Made by a program: the position numbers and the translations under genes
Notes under the pieces: generated by a model
Told to the model about the DNA's origin: nothing
What the model saw: the letters and a program-made list of their open reading frames with translations, nothing else
Databases searched by the model: none
Part shown: positions 1 to 12,698 of the stretch, in pieces
Numbering within the stretch: position 1 is the first letter of the stretch
How the letters are laid out: the number at the start of each line of letters is the position of its first letter
Assembly (NCBI GenBank): GCA_024752435.1
Contig: CP103037.1
Span: 2,232,001 to 2,296,000, forward strand
Length of the DNA: 64,000 nt
Reading direction: 5' to 3'
DNA from: Allantophomopsis cytisporea
Taxonomy: Eukaryota; Ascomycota; Leotiomycetes; Phacidiales; Phacidiaceae

Positions 1-282
1 GTACTCAGAAAGTCATAAGAGGGGCCCCAATCATACGATGGGACAATTCAATACGCAAACTTAGACTCCGACTCATAGCAGAACAATATTTCAAGATAAA
101 GACATCTTGTGTTACCTTTTCAGGAATTTCTTTGCCTATCACACGCCCGCGGACAGCTAAAGACAAACCGTTCTATAGCTATCCTTCGTCTGCATCTGCA
201 GTTCCATGTTTCAGATCTGCAGTAATGATATTGTCAGCAGAACTGTTGTACCTCCCGATAGCTAGCATGTAAATGTTAGAGT

Positions 283-498
283 TTACCCATCATATAAGTA
301 AGGATATTTACGTTTTGGAAGCATTTGGCGACGCCAGTGACGAAGAATACCCCAGTAATGACTGCTCGTGTCAATATAAAGGAAGTTCGAGCCCTCTTCA
401 AGTATGCTATCAAGACTGGGGTATAGGCAATTCTCCGCACTGAATTTCATTGCAAGTGGTTCCCCGAACTTCATATATCTTTCGACTATATCTACCAT
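283..498 (-). other. Possible coding fragment, unidentified
   Basis: A 71-codon ATG-initiated ORF has a balanced, protein-like composition with aromatic and charged residues well mixed (for example FSAENCLYPSLDSIL near the middle and a W/H/R-rich segment near the end). It ends in a stop just before an AT-rich stretch. I recognise no family. No convincing partner exon is visible on either side, so it may be a remnant of a larger gene or chance. Confidence 0.18.
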
Positions 499-1440
499 TG
501 TCCAGCTTCGACTTCTTGTTTGCCTTGAACAACTCCATTGTTATTGATTTCCCCTTGACCAAATAGCTATCTCAAGTGACAATAAATCCGCTCGACCATT
601 GCCGTTATTGGACTAGGATCTCTTCACTCCGCTTTGTCTTGACATAGTCTTACCTTTGCAGGAGGTGTCTGCCTAGCTGTTGATACTGGGGGCTAGTAGA
701 TAAAGTTTCGGGATTTAAAAGCTTGTCTAGATATTGATTGGGAGATTATTGTAGTGCGGGAGGGTACACTATGCAAGTACCTGCTCCGGGAATGGCCGTT
801 GAACATATCATCCACGTTGAAGTCGTTCTCGTCGATGTGGTAAGCGCTTCCGCATCCCACCATCCAGGATCTCCTCTGGGGAAGTGGCAGATTTGGACTG
901 CAGACCATACTACTACAGAAACTATGTCTCATCTTGTCCTCCAGTCAATACCAGGAAAATTTAACACCCTGCCGTTTCTCTCTACAATATGTTCTATATT
1001 TCTCTATATATACTAGAAGGAATTGCCTGCTACAAATATAATCTATTTCGAGACACGAGACTTCTCAATCAACATCAAGATTCTCAGATACTATTTAGCG
1101 ATAGCTTCTTTGCATGAAATTTGCAATCTTTTACCAATTTGTATTACGAAATATAGTATAATATATGTGCCTTGTTACGTCCTACTTAATCACCCCATTT
1201 GCTACCATGTTGATGGCGGTCCCACAATTCCGATGCTGGCTCTCACGGCAGCTCCCAATAGAATTATAATCGCTGGTAGTCCCCCACCTAAACACCAGCT
1301 GATCGTTCTGAAGCTTATATATTAAAGGACAGACTATAGTATTGTACTGCGAAATACGAATTGAGCTATTTCAGTTTGCGACGGCAGAGGCACACCAGAT
1401 CGACGCGGTGCGGCCCCTCAGGTTCTCCCGCTTTAAGGCG

Positions 1441-1459
1441 GTCACCGCATTACGGTGAC
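1441..1459. repeat. Short perfect hairpin
   Basis: The 7-bp arms GTCACCG and CGGTGAC flank a 5-nt loop (CATTA). It lies in a locally GC-richer patch upstream of the reductase gene. It may be a chance structure or a binding-site palindrome; no function can be assigned. Confidence 0.3.
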
Positions 1460-1991
1460 TGACATGGTCTTCAAAGCCGAAAAACACTAACATTTGGAAA
1501 TTGCTTTCTCACACAATTCATTTCAATAAATACATAGAACATCTTCTGTAGATTCGCTCCAGAGAAAGAATGAGTTAAAAATTAGCATGGTTGTTTGTGT
1601 GATTGTTCAGGAACTGATAACATCTACCGAGAATCGGGTAAGAATTGCAGCCAAGTGTTGGATGGATTTGCCGAGTAGATCAATCCTATGCACGCCACTT
1701 GGCATAGTCAATGCGATAATGCTTCTATTTGCCAAGTCAATTCCTTGGAATTCATATACGAATATGAGCAGGTAATTTAAGTTAAAGCGGAGATCGACAC
1801 GGATAAAGCGGCAATTAATGAAACAGTACGTTGGCTGAAATGTACGAAATAGCAAGATTCCATTTGAAGATATGGTATATCTAGAGACGTTCACATCAAA
1901 AGTTACATATCTCGATGAGACAACCACAAATTCAAAATCCTCCTTCCACAATATTATCAGTTTTTCCTAGCTTTGCTGAGACTTTCCCAAC

Positions 1992-3389
1992 ATGGCACCA
2001 AAAGTCGCATTTGTAACTGGGGCGAATGGCATCAGTGGATATGCTCTTGTTGAAGAACTTATCCGCAAGCCCAAGTCAGAATGGTATGCTCAAATCCTTA
2101 GTGTTGATCTACCACTATTGACAACTAAATAGGAGCAAAATCGTCATTACGTCCAGAAGCCCACTGCCAAACTTTTGGTCCGATCCTCGAGTGACTTTCG
2201 TTGCGATTGATTTCTTGAAGCCTGTCGAGGATATTGTTGCTCGAATGAAAGGTCTTTGCGAAGATGTAACACATGCATTCTTCGCTTCCTATGTTCACAG
2301 TGATGATTTCAAGGTCCTCAGAGAAAAGAATGAGCCGCTGTTCAAGAACTTCCTTGTCTCGCTCCAGGCTGTTGCAAGTACCAGTCTTCAGAATGTGTGC
2401 ATTCAGACGGGTGGAAAGGTACCTATATATCACCAAATCCTTGGACAAACGTGATGGAACCTTTGCTTACAGAAGGATAAGCATTATGGTGTGCACTTAG
2501 GGCCCACACAAGTACCTCTTGAAGAAAGCATGGGACGGTATGAAGACCATGGAGAAAACTTTTATTATCCCCAGGAGGACTTCATGTTTGAGCAACAGAA
2601 GGGAAAGAATTGGTCCTACAACATCATTCGCCCCAACGCAATCGTAGGATTTACACCAGGAAGTATGTCATATCGACTTTCTAACAATACACAAGTCGGA
2701 TTTCTTTCGTCATTGTCCTAAGTATAGTCGCTGATTAGCTTGACTTTCTAGATACCGGTATGTCTCAATTGCTAACAGCAGCAATATACTTTCTGATCAG
2801 TCGTGAAATCGGAGAAGGAGGAATATTTCCAGGGAACAAAATCTGGTATGACAGTGTAGACGACTCTTCGTTTGCACCGAGTATCGCAGATCTCAGCATC
2901 TACGCATCTACGCATGAGAATTGCAAGAACGAAGCTTTCAACCATGCAAATGGTGATGTCATCGTATGGCGGTACTTCTGGCCTAAGATTGGAAAGCACT
3001 TTGGCTTGGATGTGTGTATATCCCGCGCTAAATATAACATTGAGGAATGTCACTAACTGCTCAATCTTAAGGTACCTGAGCCAGTGTTTGAAAAAGCTGA
3101 CGGTAAATCTGGAGGCCTTGAAGTCGAGATTACTATGACTGAGTGGGCAAAAGACAAAAGGGCTGTATGGGATAGTATTTGTGAGAAGTACGGCGGCAGG
3201 AAGGAGGCTTTCGATTGGGCAACTTGGGGCTTCTTCGACTGGGCTATGGGTAAAGCATGGTGCTCTGTATCAACAGTGTCCAAGGCAAGGAAGTTTGGGT
3301 GGACTCGATATGATGATACTACTGATACATGGCTGGATACTTTTAAGTCATTCGCTAATGCTGGTATCCTACCTTCTATCAAGGTTTGA
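1992..3389 (+). CDS. PRISE-type short-chain dehydrogenase/reductase
   Basis: NAD(P)H-dependent reductase of the extended SDR superfamily, most like the progesterone 5-beta-reductase/iridoid synthase (PRISE) group that reduces activated C=C bonds; fungal members often sit in or near metabolite clusters. Predicted exons are 1992-2083, 2133-2418, 2473-2662, 2752-3011 and 3072-3389, giving 381 aa, normal for the group. The N-terminus carries the nucleotide-binding motif TGANGISG. Residues around 123-133 read QTGGKDKHYGVHLG, resembling the conserved PRISE segment after the fourth strand, and a later NIIRPNAIVGFTPGN segment matches the usual substrate-pocket region. All four introns begin GT and end AG and keep the frame. 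The third acceptor is ambiguous by one codon (after 2472 or 2475). The substrate is unknown. The gene appears intact. Confidence 0.82.
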
Positions 3390-4191
3390 AGCGAGGTTTA
3401 AAGAGTGTTAGATGGTCCAGCATGTATGTAGCAGAGTACTGGAGTTCAGAAGAAGAAACCAATATGTTATAGAACATATCAATAGTGAAGAAGCTCAATC
3501 TAAATACTCGAGTTCTTGTTACAGGTGCATATTCGGCAGGACTGAGCACAATAACGATAGTGATGAGAATATGGACAGTACTACTAAACATAGAGGTAAG
3601 TCCTGAGACTTTCACTGATAGGGCACAAAATTGAACACGATTGAAGATAGAATCTTTATTCTGAATGACCGAGGACTGTGTGCTCTAATTGAGACCCATT
3701 AAATCCTCAGTGTTATGTATAAGTCAGGTGACAAGGTAGAAGTGTCAAATGTGAGAAATTGGTTTGCTCACTTTCAAGTGAACACTTCCTAATTAGGAAG
3801 CATAGAATCTGAACCCTTAACGTGCAAACAAATAATAACTTTAGGTATCGAGAGACACCTTTCCTACTTCTCCTCAACACAACAACGGCGACCAGAACCG
3901 TGCCGGTCAATACAATTCGACACGCTTTTCCTTCTTCGCAAGAGTTCGTCTTCACAACTTCAAGTAGTATCTCACGCGATAGTCTGATTTCCTACTTCTC
4001 TTCGACAATATACTTGTCTAAACAGAGAACTATAGATCACGCTTTACACCTAAGAACCCTCAAAAGAGGTGATAAGCAGCGACATCGAATGCAATCCAAT
4101 TCATTCTACCTAAAAGGAACTCATTCACACCTTTGTCTCTGATCCTCTTATCCTAAGATTTCTACGACTGACAGCCGCATAAATCTCCAAC
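3390..4191. other. Intergenic; probable 3' UTR and 5' leader
   Basis: This stretch is AT-rich, with only overlapping short ORFs. The last 350 bases before the ATG at 4192 are rich in CT and CAAC runs, as expected of a fungal promoter and leader. No RNA gene or repeat was seen. Confidence 0.5.
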
Positions 4192-5451
4192 ATGGGCTAC
4201 AATGAAGTTGACCCAGAGCTGGCAGACAAGTTGCCCGCAGAATTGAAAATCGACATTCTGAGATGTCTCGGCGAGACCTATTTCGACGTTACCAAGTCAA
4301 GCAAGTGCTCTAATGAAACCGAGAGCTTCATGAAGTACGTTATCGGGTCAGAGTACCGATATCCAGTGCCATTGTACCAATGGAATTTCACTGGAACCAC
4401 ACCAGAAACATGGCTCTACCTTGGCCGTCGCCCATCAGCATTGAATGATATCTCATCTGTGCTCCCAGCTCAAAAGGAAGAAGCTATAAAGTACACATTA
4501 GCCAGAACAAACCTCCTTCCACTTCTAATTGGATCAAACCTCTACAACTCTACCGCTTTTACCAATGACTATGTATTCGGCTTTGACTCAAAGAATACAC
4601 TTACTCAATTTCTAAGCAACAGCCCAGCAATAAGGGTATTCCGCGACAAGATATCATCAGTTTGTATTCGATTGGACTTCAAGACAAACCTCGATCTAGG
4701 ACAACGCCTCCCCGAGGAAACTGGACTGAAGTTTTTGGAGTGGTTTGTTAAAGAGGTAGAGCAGAATCCCTCCTTTTTGCCAGAGCTGAAGTCACTTGAG
4801 ATTGAACTGCTTGGTTTCGACCTCCGTGGACGGGTCCGCACTGAGTTTCGTATGGATGAGCTAGATATCGATAGGTTTGCGCGCTTGAGGTACTTGGTCA
4901 CAGTAGCTCTGCGACTTAGGCACGTTCCAGGAACAGATCGCAAGATTCGGGTTCGCTGCTCTGGATTCACCGCTAACATGGACCATGAAGGACTCTATGC
5001 AGTAAGCGATACCAATGTCGATAACGAAGCCTTGGAGAAAGAGAAGGACCCTATTGTTAGAGGCCACTTGAGAAAGATACGGAAAGAAATCAGAGAACAG
5101 CGAGAGATTGACAAGTATAAGGGCATGTATTGGGATCTGGAACCAATTCAGGATCTTCCTTCAGCTTTCCAATCACACTTCAATGAGCAACGCCGCAAGA
5201 TTGACAACCTAGAGTTCGTTGGACACGGACCTGTTTGGAGTGAGTGGGATCAACGCTTCTATCATGGAATGCAACAACAGCCCTTTGTTCCGGCCGAGGC
5301 TTTTGAGCAGGTAAACTATGTCTGGCTTCTTGCTTTTGACCGCGAGCTTGAGGTTGCTCTCGAAAACCCAAAGAATTATGCTGGCAAAACCAAGTTCAGC
5401 GACTTGTATCTTCCCTTTGAAGACACTCCTGAGCGGGAAGTTGTCTGGTAG
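4192..5451 (+). CDS. Hypothetical protein, F-box-like N-terminus
   Basis: Single-exon ORF of 419 aa in a good ATG context (CCAACATGGG). Residues 14-26 (LPAELKIDILRCL) look like the first helix of an F-box, which would make it a candidate SCF substrate adaptor, but the rest of the motif is weak. The remainder is a globular, charged protein with many aromatic residues. The region from about 280 to 310 is very rich in Lys, Arg and Glu (KEKDPIVRGHLRKIRKEIR) and is probably a long helix or coiled coil. No signal peptide or membrane segment. It resembles the expanded, poorly characterised fungal families that share only the N-terminal LPxE motif. The function is not recognised; it is likely a real gene because of its length, lack of low complexity and clean start. 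Confidence 0.72.
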   Translation: MGYNEVDPELADKLPAELKIDILRCLGETYFDVTKSSKCSNETESFMKYVIGSEYRYPVPLYQWNFTGTTPETWLYLGRRPSALNDISSVLPAQKEEAIKYTLARTNLLPLLIGSNLYNSTAFTNDYVFGFDSKNTLTQFLSNSPAIRVFRDKISSVCIRLDFKTNLDLGQRLPEETGLKFLEWFVKEVEQNPSFLPELKSLEIELLGFDLRGRVRTEFRMDELDIDRFARLRYLVTVALRLRHVPGTDRKIRVRCSGFTANMDHEGLYAVSDTNVDNEALEKEKDPIVRGHLRKIRKEIREQREIDKYKGMYWDLEPIQDLPSAFQSHFNEQRRKIDNLEFVGHGPVWSEWDQRFYHGMQQQPFVPAEAFEQVNYVWLLAFDRELEVALENPKNYAGKTKFSDLYLPFEDTPEREVVW

Positions 5452-6834
5452 AGCACGCGGTTACCCTTTTCACTCGTCGATTCCACTATATGTGCAGTAC
5501 TCACATGAGGACGTTATAGGAAAGAAAAAAGTCATCGACTGAAAGGAAGCTGGTGGTTGTATTCAATTTCGAGAGCTTTTGCTTCTAAGGCAGAGATTCA
5601 TTAGATTGTCAGAGAGGAAACTGGTGGTTTTATTCAGTTCCGAGAGCTTTTGTTTCTGAAGAAGGCAGAAGTTCACTAGATTGTCAGACAAATATGAATT
5701 TTGCAATACTTGAAGTCCCATGCCTTGAATTAAGTGATAAACAAGACTGCACCCACAGCAGCGAGGTGCAAGTATCTGTGGAATCAAAAGTAGCATCAAA
5801 AGAGAGCTACTTTTAGCACGAATATACTAGTATGAAAACCCGCGAAGACACGAAGACTCGAAGCCTTCTCATGAAAAGAGTCCTCATGTCTCTATCACGC
5901 TCGCTTCACGAGATCCTAATTCAAGTGCGATTCCCTTCTCTATCCCGCGACCTGCACCAGTAACCTGTGCTATGTCGCCATCAAGGCGAGACTATGTTAC
6001 CGATACGGACGAAGCTTCTGCGATAAGTCCTATAATTATTTCTTGGATGTTGTACGAGCAAAAATGAAAGAAATTGGAATAAAGTCATCAATAATGATTA
6101 GGATTATATATCTTAGTAGTGGTGCACAAAACAGTATACACAGTGATACCGTAGTCTAGGTATCTGACACAATGCCCATCGGCATCACCATGATTATGGA
6201 TAGAAGGCATCTCAAGACAATAATCTTGGTATTGCAATATCGATATTGTCTTCAACGGTTCACATAGTTGGTCGTCGCATTTGCATTTCTATTGAACCGA
6301 TTGCTTACTAAGGCGAACGGGCTTCGCGTTTTAGCGCTTTCTTCGCTGTTTTCGCTGTCCGCCCACACATGTTCCTTACATAACGAATAAACGCGTGAAG
6401 TTTCACCACCCGTCTCGGACGCCAACGTCGGTATGCAGGATGCGAGACTCCGTCATGCGTTGACTATGGGGACCATGTAGCTGAGGCTAAAGTACGGCGA
6501 GGCTTTCAATATCATATCAGGACACCCTCTAAAATGCGAATTTACTCGCCGTGATCACCGATCTTGGTAAGCCTCAATAATTGTATTCGGCAGAGAATCA
6601 TTGGGAGCTTTCTTTTATCACCTGAATCAAGTCAATCTCAGTAACAGTTTATCAATCTCCTTCCTGGAATCCCATCTTCTCAATAGAATAAAAGGCAACC
6701 TTGACCCTCGTTGTTGTGTCCAAATTATCAAAGTCAATCAACTCATCCTCACTCTTCTTACTGCTTTGATATAATTCAAGATCACTTGTTAAAACCAAAT
6801 ATCCAAGGAATCATCGACTGTCAAAATCATCGCT
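5452..6834. other. Intergenic with a local tandem duplication
   Basis: No supported gene. It contains the imperfect duplication at 5547-5690. The last 150 bases before 6835 are AT-rich with CT patches and include an AATAAAAG element near 6687, which could act as an upstream promoter element for the NmrA-like gene. Confidence 0.45.
5547..5690. repeat. Imperfect tandem duplication, about 72 bp x 2
   Basis: Copy one (about 5547-5616) and copy two (about 5618-5690) share the order CTGGTGGTT, ATTCA, CGAGAGCTTTTG, TTCT, GGCAGA, TTCA, TAGATTGTCAGA, with scattered substitutions and a small insertion (GAA) in the second copy. It lies just downstream of the hypothetical gene ending at 5451, probably in or near its 3' UTR. 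Confidence 0.8.
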
Positions 6835-7887
6835 ATGGCCTCTAAGAAGATCTTCGTTGTGTTCGGTGCTACAGGTACCCAGGGCGGATCCGTTGTCAAG
6901 TCTATCCTCGGCGACCCCACGACTGCTGCAATTTACACCGTTAGAGCTGTCACCAGAGATGCCACCAAGCCAGCTGCTACCAATCTTAAGTCTTTGGGCT
7001 GTGAAGTTGTGACTGTATGTTTTTCAGACGGGTTCTGGCACAATGATACTAATTCTAGACAGGCTGATCTTGACGACAAAGTATCCCTTACCGCTGCTAT
7101 CAAGGGTGCCTATGGAGTATTTGCGGTGACTAATTTCTGGGAGAAAAAGAGTGCAGCTGTTGAAGTAGCGCAAGGAAAGTCTGTTGCAGACGTATGCAAA
7201 GCCGAGGGAGTGCAACACTTGGTTTGGAGTTCTCTATTGAACATCACCAAACTCACTGGTGGCGTATTGGACATGGTAACACATTTCGATTCCAAGGCCG
7301 ACGTCGAAGAGTATATTCGTAAGATCGGTGTGCCGGCTTCTTTCTTCCTACCAGGGTTCTTCATGTCCAACCTCCCAGGCAAGATGCTGCGTCCATCGCC
7401 AGTGACCGGTGCCTGGACTATTGCACTTCCCATCCCAACCAACTCACCAATTCCTCTCCTCGACACCGTGGATGACACCGGAAAGTTTGTCAAGGGAATC
7501 ATTACCCACCGTGAGCAGGTGCTTGGCAAGCGCATTTTTGGCGCCACCGCTTACTACACTCCCGCGGAGATCATTGAAGAGTTCAAAGAGCTCAATCCAG
7601 AGGCTGGAAAGGACGCTGTTGCGGTTGAGATTCCCCACGAAGTCTTCAAGGGCTTCTTGGCCAAGACTGGTGCCCCTGAGTCCGACCAGGAAGAGTTACT
7701 GCAGAACATGAGGTTAATGTCTGAATTCGGTTACTACGGTGGAGAGAGCCTAACAGAAAGTCATTCAGTAAGTTACATTGCATCATGTTTAGATGGAGTT
7801 TGCTGATTCATGTAGATTGTCGACGAGCCATTGACTACCTGGAAGGATTTTATTCTCAAGAGTACTGACTTGGCTGATGTAAAGTAA
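6835..7887 (+). CDS. NmrA-like family NAD(P)-binding protein
   Basis: Atypical SDR of the NmrA/HSCARG group, which binds NAD(P) without strong catalytic activity and acts as a redox sensor or regulator; some members are isoflavone-reductase-like enzymes. Exons 6835-7014, 7063-7767 and 7816-7887 give 318 aa, normal for the family. The dinucleotide motif GATGTQGGSV is at residues 11-20. The typical segment GAYGVFAVTNFWE follows the first splice junction, and the protein ends with the usual DEPLTTWKDF tail that is completed only after the second intron is removed. The first intron (48 nt, with a perfect TACTAAT branch site) has no stop and keeps the frame, so retention would add 16 residues. No active-site change can be judged. 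It is an isolated gene with no co-oriented partner nearby. Confidence 0.88.
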
Positions 7888-10800
7888 ATTATGATCAAAT
7901 GACCTCTAAAATCATTTAATATCTCAAATGGGCAAATTCATGTATATCCAGTCTTTCTTTCAGCTAGCTAATAGTGTAATTAATTCAAACATCTGCTAAA
8001 TTCCGTAAATGCGTCAACACCAAATGATAGGTGGCCAATGAAACGAGCCATGTAGTCCTGACAACTTCTGTTAAGCTTTCACTTTCGTTAATAGGTGATG
8101 TTCTTAAATGATAACCTACGCGATTTTGTTCGCCACGACAAGGTCCATAGGAAGAAATTGAAGTTTGTCATTTCTATGTACGTACTTAGTGCTATGCTCG
8201 GCAGGTTGATAGGGACGATCTAACATTCGAAATTCAGCGACGAAGGGGGCTCAACGATCGTCAAATACATTTGAACCGCAGCTTTACCCGATGTGGCTTT
8301 AAATAGCGATAGTGAGAGACGCTGCGACGCCTAGCACAACTCCTCGACTACCGCTATGTATTTACGGGGCAGTGTCAAGCTCAACCGGTCAAACTACCAT
8401 GTCCTGCTTATGAAAAAAGCTAGTATGGCAAAGGGCTAAGCGCAAAAGTCAACGGTCGTTTTATGCCAATTCGAGTAAAAAGTTTATTATGTGGGTAGTC
8501 AGCACCCATCGCCTTCATTAGCATCACCAGCATTTAGCAGCATGGTTGAGGATCCTATTGCCTGAGAATACGTCTAAGAATCCTTGATATCATTTCAATG
8601 ACTCTGTGAGCACCTCGGGTAGACTCAAAAACCATACTCGCTACAAATGAATGGACACCGAAGCAATGCCTGTGGATCCCCCAGATCTTCAATGCGGAGT
8701 GTATGACTAGGTAAGAGCTTTGTGAATATTCCCTTTATCCACCATTCCTTTTCACTCGATCCTCTCCAGTCATAGCCCATACGTAAAATTACCTTCCTCA
8801 GTATTTCCTAAGACTTCATCCAAATTTGACGCAATCATTATAGTGACGCCATCTACAAATATAGTAAAAGTTGTCCTCCAAGAAGCCATCATCGGCTCGG
8901 GCCTCAAGCCTCATGCAAAATCACCATCTCCAAGGCCGCAGATGAGATCCTTGACTTGTACGTACGGTGATCGTGGATACAAAGAGCTGGATACGGCACG
9001 TGCATAGCCATGGGAGCGAAGAGGATGGCTGAGAGATTGCTTGGGGAATGTAGGGTTGATGAATCAGCTGTTATGGACTTGAAAGTGACCAAGTGGGCGC
9101 TGGGTGCTCATCAGGAGGCTAAGATTGCTGTCAATGTGGAGAAGAGTCTCAATGCTCGAGCTATTGACAGGGCCAGCATTCATTTAGTGTTCTATATCGC
9201 ATCTTATGCTTTGCTGGGCTCCTATTTGCCATCAAAGTGGCACTCACGTACCGGTTGGTTCTTGTTTCGGGGTTATGCGGCGTATGGAATGGACTGATGT
9301 AAGGATTATCGTATAGCTTCATATCGAGTATCTTCGATCTCCAGACCACACTACTCCTTCTAAATACACGTGCAGAGCCACAAATAAAGCTTTCTAGGAG
9401 GTCATGCCCAAGCAACTTGGTATCTTTACTTCACTGGTCCTGAGCAGTTCGTGGCCATCTGTGAGAAGATTGGCTGGGTAAAGTCACGCTTCTATCAACA
9501 TGCAATGCCATTGCACGGAGTCACGAATCGGACTCACTTCTTGTTCTTAGGACACACAATATAATTTTCTACGCATTCAAGTACGTCACTAGTTTTCGGG
9601 CTGAATTGTCGAATGACAGCTTGACCGGCTCATACATGACAATGCTTACTGAGGAAATCGATGCGGATCTTTGTATGTTGACTTTTACCTACCTTTCCAT
9701 GCAATGCTTTCCTGGAGCTACTGATCTTTTCTTGAGAAAAGTACGCAATGACTCTGGGGATTACAGATGAACGCTGAAATACACAGGTCAGTATTCGGCT
9801 CCTCCTCAGTGACTGAGTTTATGCCCCATTCTCTCAAGTCATCTAATGGCAAACTCGCTCATCGCTGAGATGCCTGGAAGACTCGTCCAACCGACGATAC
9901 CGGTTTTTTTTGCCACGATTCACCCAGACCTTGTCTATGTAAGAAGCTACTCTAATGACGCCATGTTTCAGGCCGCTGAGACGGTGCTAAATGCTGCCCA
10001 GAAATGAGGAAATTTACAGAAACAATGCTCCTGTCCGCTAGTGTCGTTATCAATAAGCCCTGATGGTTGAGCAAGGGAATACAAGCATGATTGGCTCGAG
10101 TTCCGCGGCGCAATTGTAGTAGAATATGGAACCTATGGAGGCTAGACATCTTTCAGCACATGTTGTCTAAAGTTTCGAGGATGCTTGGAAGAATCTGACC
10201 CTTTGTATCATTAGTGGCATTGCTATCATCAGATCAAGCTTTGCACAAATACTCTTTGGGAGTCTCGCCGATAAGGCTGCCGTAAATAAGGGATAGTCGC
10301 TTTGTACTCTCATCATCTGCCAAACTGTACAAGCATATTTAGACTTTCTGAGTGGACCCTTACAAACCTTATTTGGACTGACTTTGAGTGTGGTATTGGA
10401 TTTCTGGCCCTTTTTGAATTTCCAGGTTGATTCATGGGTGTTTCAAGCAGGAACAGGAAATCAATATTACTGCGTACTCGTCATCTTCTATTATGGGCTT
10501 TATAAATCTAAGTACTACAGATGACATGGCCCTGACCTTAGATCTATCTCATTATACCGAAATAGGATGACGGCTAGCGGGTTCAACAGCCTAAACATTA
10601 TTTAAGATGTATGCTTAATGAAAGACATATAATACTCCAATACTGCACCGTATCTTGGAACCGGAAAATCATCTAGCATAGTGAAATTGTTGAGGTCCGT
10701 ACACTTAGTAGGGTCCTGCAATTATCCAGCTATGAAGTTGTTTAGAAGTATATATTTGCATAGCCATAAAGAGTTCGAAAGTCAAATGATTATCCTATTG

Positions 10801-12698
10801 CACTGATTCGTTTTGGAAAATCGTCATCATCCGTACATCTATGCGACATTAATGCATTATGACCAGCAGCTCTCCACTTTGCGATACTTTGTTCTACGAA
10901 GCGTGTATGATGCAGCAAAAAGCGTATTCAATGACAGAAGTATCTTTACGTAGAATCATTGTCTCGAATCGACCATCCTTCATCGCCCACACCGCATCTG
11001 CGTCGCTACAGATGTGTGGGGTTGAATGGGGTGAACACACCCTTGATGCAGATAACAATACATGGCCAAATAGTCGCAGTTGATCACATCTCAGCCATGT
11101 CTCGACCATAATGTACAAAGGCATAAAGGTACGCTTGATAGACAGAAGGCAGAGTCAACGCACCGGTATCTGAAATATCCCTGTTACCTCGTGTATTGTG
11201 CATATGTACCATGGACCGAAGGGAAAGACCAACATACGACCTACGGGCCGACCCACCAATTTGGAAAACGTGGGATGAAATTATTCGAAGCACAGCTGAA
11301 GTCATTCATGCTGATCTTTGATGTCGCTGTGTGTGCGGACAATATTAGAATGTAAACCGCAAGGAATAGAGGTGGACGATGAGGTTGATGTCGAGAATAT
11401 TATCAAGCTGTACCAAGGAAGTTCACAGAGTACGGTTCCATAGACACGAAAACATATAGCTGTATACAGTAAACCCCTATACGGAATATGGTAAGCCGAC
11501 AGGATCCTCATGCCACAGCCGACGAGACTGGGTCAGGTCATGTATATTTACGTAAACTGTTCTTATGCTTGTCTGTACCATGAAAGGCTAGGTACGGACT
11601 TCGTACTGGAGCTTCATTCTTCTCATCACCAGCAGCTGGGCCAAGGACAATGGCGGGTAGAGCCGCTTTTGCTGTCGTGGCTGTCACCAGCACCAGGTTC
11701 AGGTACGGGACACCGCCTCAGGGATTTCAGCCCCAATGCTTCGTCTATGCTATACAAATAATATCGCCTTGGCACTTGGGGTCTGGTGTCTGTTTTTCCT
11801 AGACCCCTGCGCTTGAGTCTCAACCGGAAAGCTAGGGACAACCGCATAGGCACACCAATACCAGTCGAGGCTTGTCCCATCAAGATTACGTGAGGGTTCA
11901 GGATGTCTAATTTCCAGCGATCCGAATACTTCGCATTCGCTACTGTGTACGGGATACACGTGATACCTTAATGGTCACGAGATTTCGTCTAATAGACATT
12001 ACAAGTACCAATTATCTTTGATCTCCCTTGACATTCCCTTCATCACCAAAGCTTATCCTTCCCTTACACGTACGATCGCTCCCCTCCCTTCGTGGCGCCT
12101 CTTGAGGTATCGTACGAAGTTTCCTTTGAACACCACCATTGAAAGGTGTCCATCTATATTCTGACTATGTCTGGATGCTTATAATTTGTGATAGTAATTC
12201 GTTTTCGGGTCATTCGCAGTGACTTACTTGTATTCTCACTATCATCACCTCGTCCGTCTTCTTTAGACATCGCACATAATGCTCAGACCCACTCAGAACC
12301 TCAACCGCAAGGGTCCAGGAAATGCATTCAGTCTTTAGAGTTCTAACACTGAGTCCCTCTGAACTCTAAGTATAGGACGGAGGATGTTTGTGCTATCACT
12401 ACAACGATTGTAAGCATAGAAAGACCTATTTTGGCCGCAATATGAATCTAGCTAGATAGTACTGGGTAATGATCAGAATATTGTGCACTGCCTATGAGGC
12501 ATGACGGGTGTCTTACTGGCCTGTCTACTTTACCAATGGAACAATTCGGGCCGTAGAGCTTTCATATCTCATGAGTATCAAATTCCTTGTACTTTCTTTC
12601 ATGTCTTGCTGTATCTTACATATCAGCTGGCTTTTCCTTTGACTTAAGATCATCAAACATCGACAGTTTATTCCCACGTCTTTCTCAACTTCTTTGTT
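7888..12698. other. Long AT-rich interval with a gene relic
   Basis: Nearly 4.8 kb holds no intact gene. The stretch 8844-10445 contains a decayed gene on the plus strand (listed separately). From 10450 to 12000 only short overlapping ORFs occur on both strands. The 300 bases before 12699 are CT-rich and probably contain the promoter and leader of the zinc-cluster gene; short palindromic patches around GTACGA occur near 12066 and 12110. Confidence 0.45.
8844..10445 (+). pseudogene. Decayed gene, family not recognised
   Basis: Several protein-like blocks follow one another on the plus strand, broken by stops and frame changes. One block near 8844-9170 reads with KAADEILDLYV, then a stop, then MGAKRMAERLLGE and VTKWALGAHQEAKIAVNVEK. 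A second near 9396-9480 reads GGHAQATWYLYFTGPEQF. A third near 9845-10005 reads LVQPTIPVFFATIHPDLVYV. A fourth near 10180-10300 reads NLTLCIISGIAIIRSSFAQI. A fifth near 10335-10440 reads YLDFLSGPLQTLFGLTLSV. The shared strand, order and non-random composition suggest one formerly long multi-exon gene. Stops that I could not explain by introns interrupt it. I do not recognise the family. An alternative is a gene with many introns that I failed to resolve. Confidence 0.42.

Larger units (their letters stand above)
1..1991. other. Left-end stretch without a convincing gene
   Basis: No ORF here has clear family features. Short ORFs overlap one another on both strands around 690-1020, which is the pattern of chance ORFs or a decayed gene. 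A 71-codon ORF on the minus strand at 283-498 is listed separately as a weak coding candidate. A small perfect hairpin lies at 1441-1459. Confidence 0.5.
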
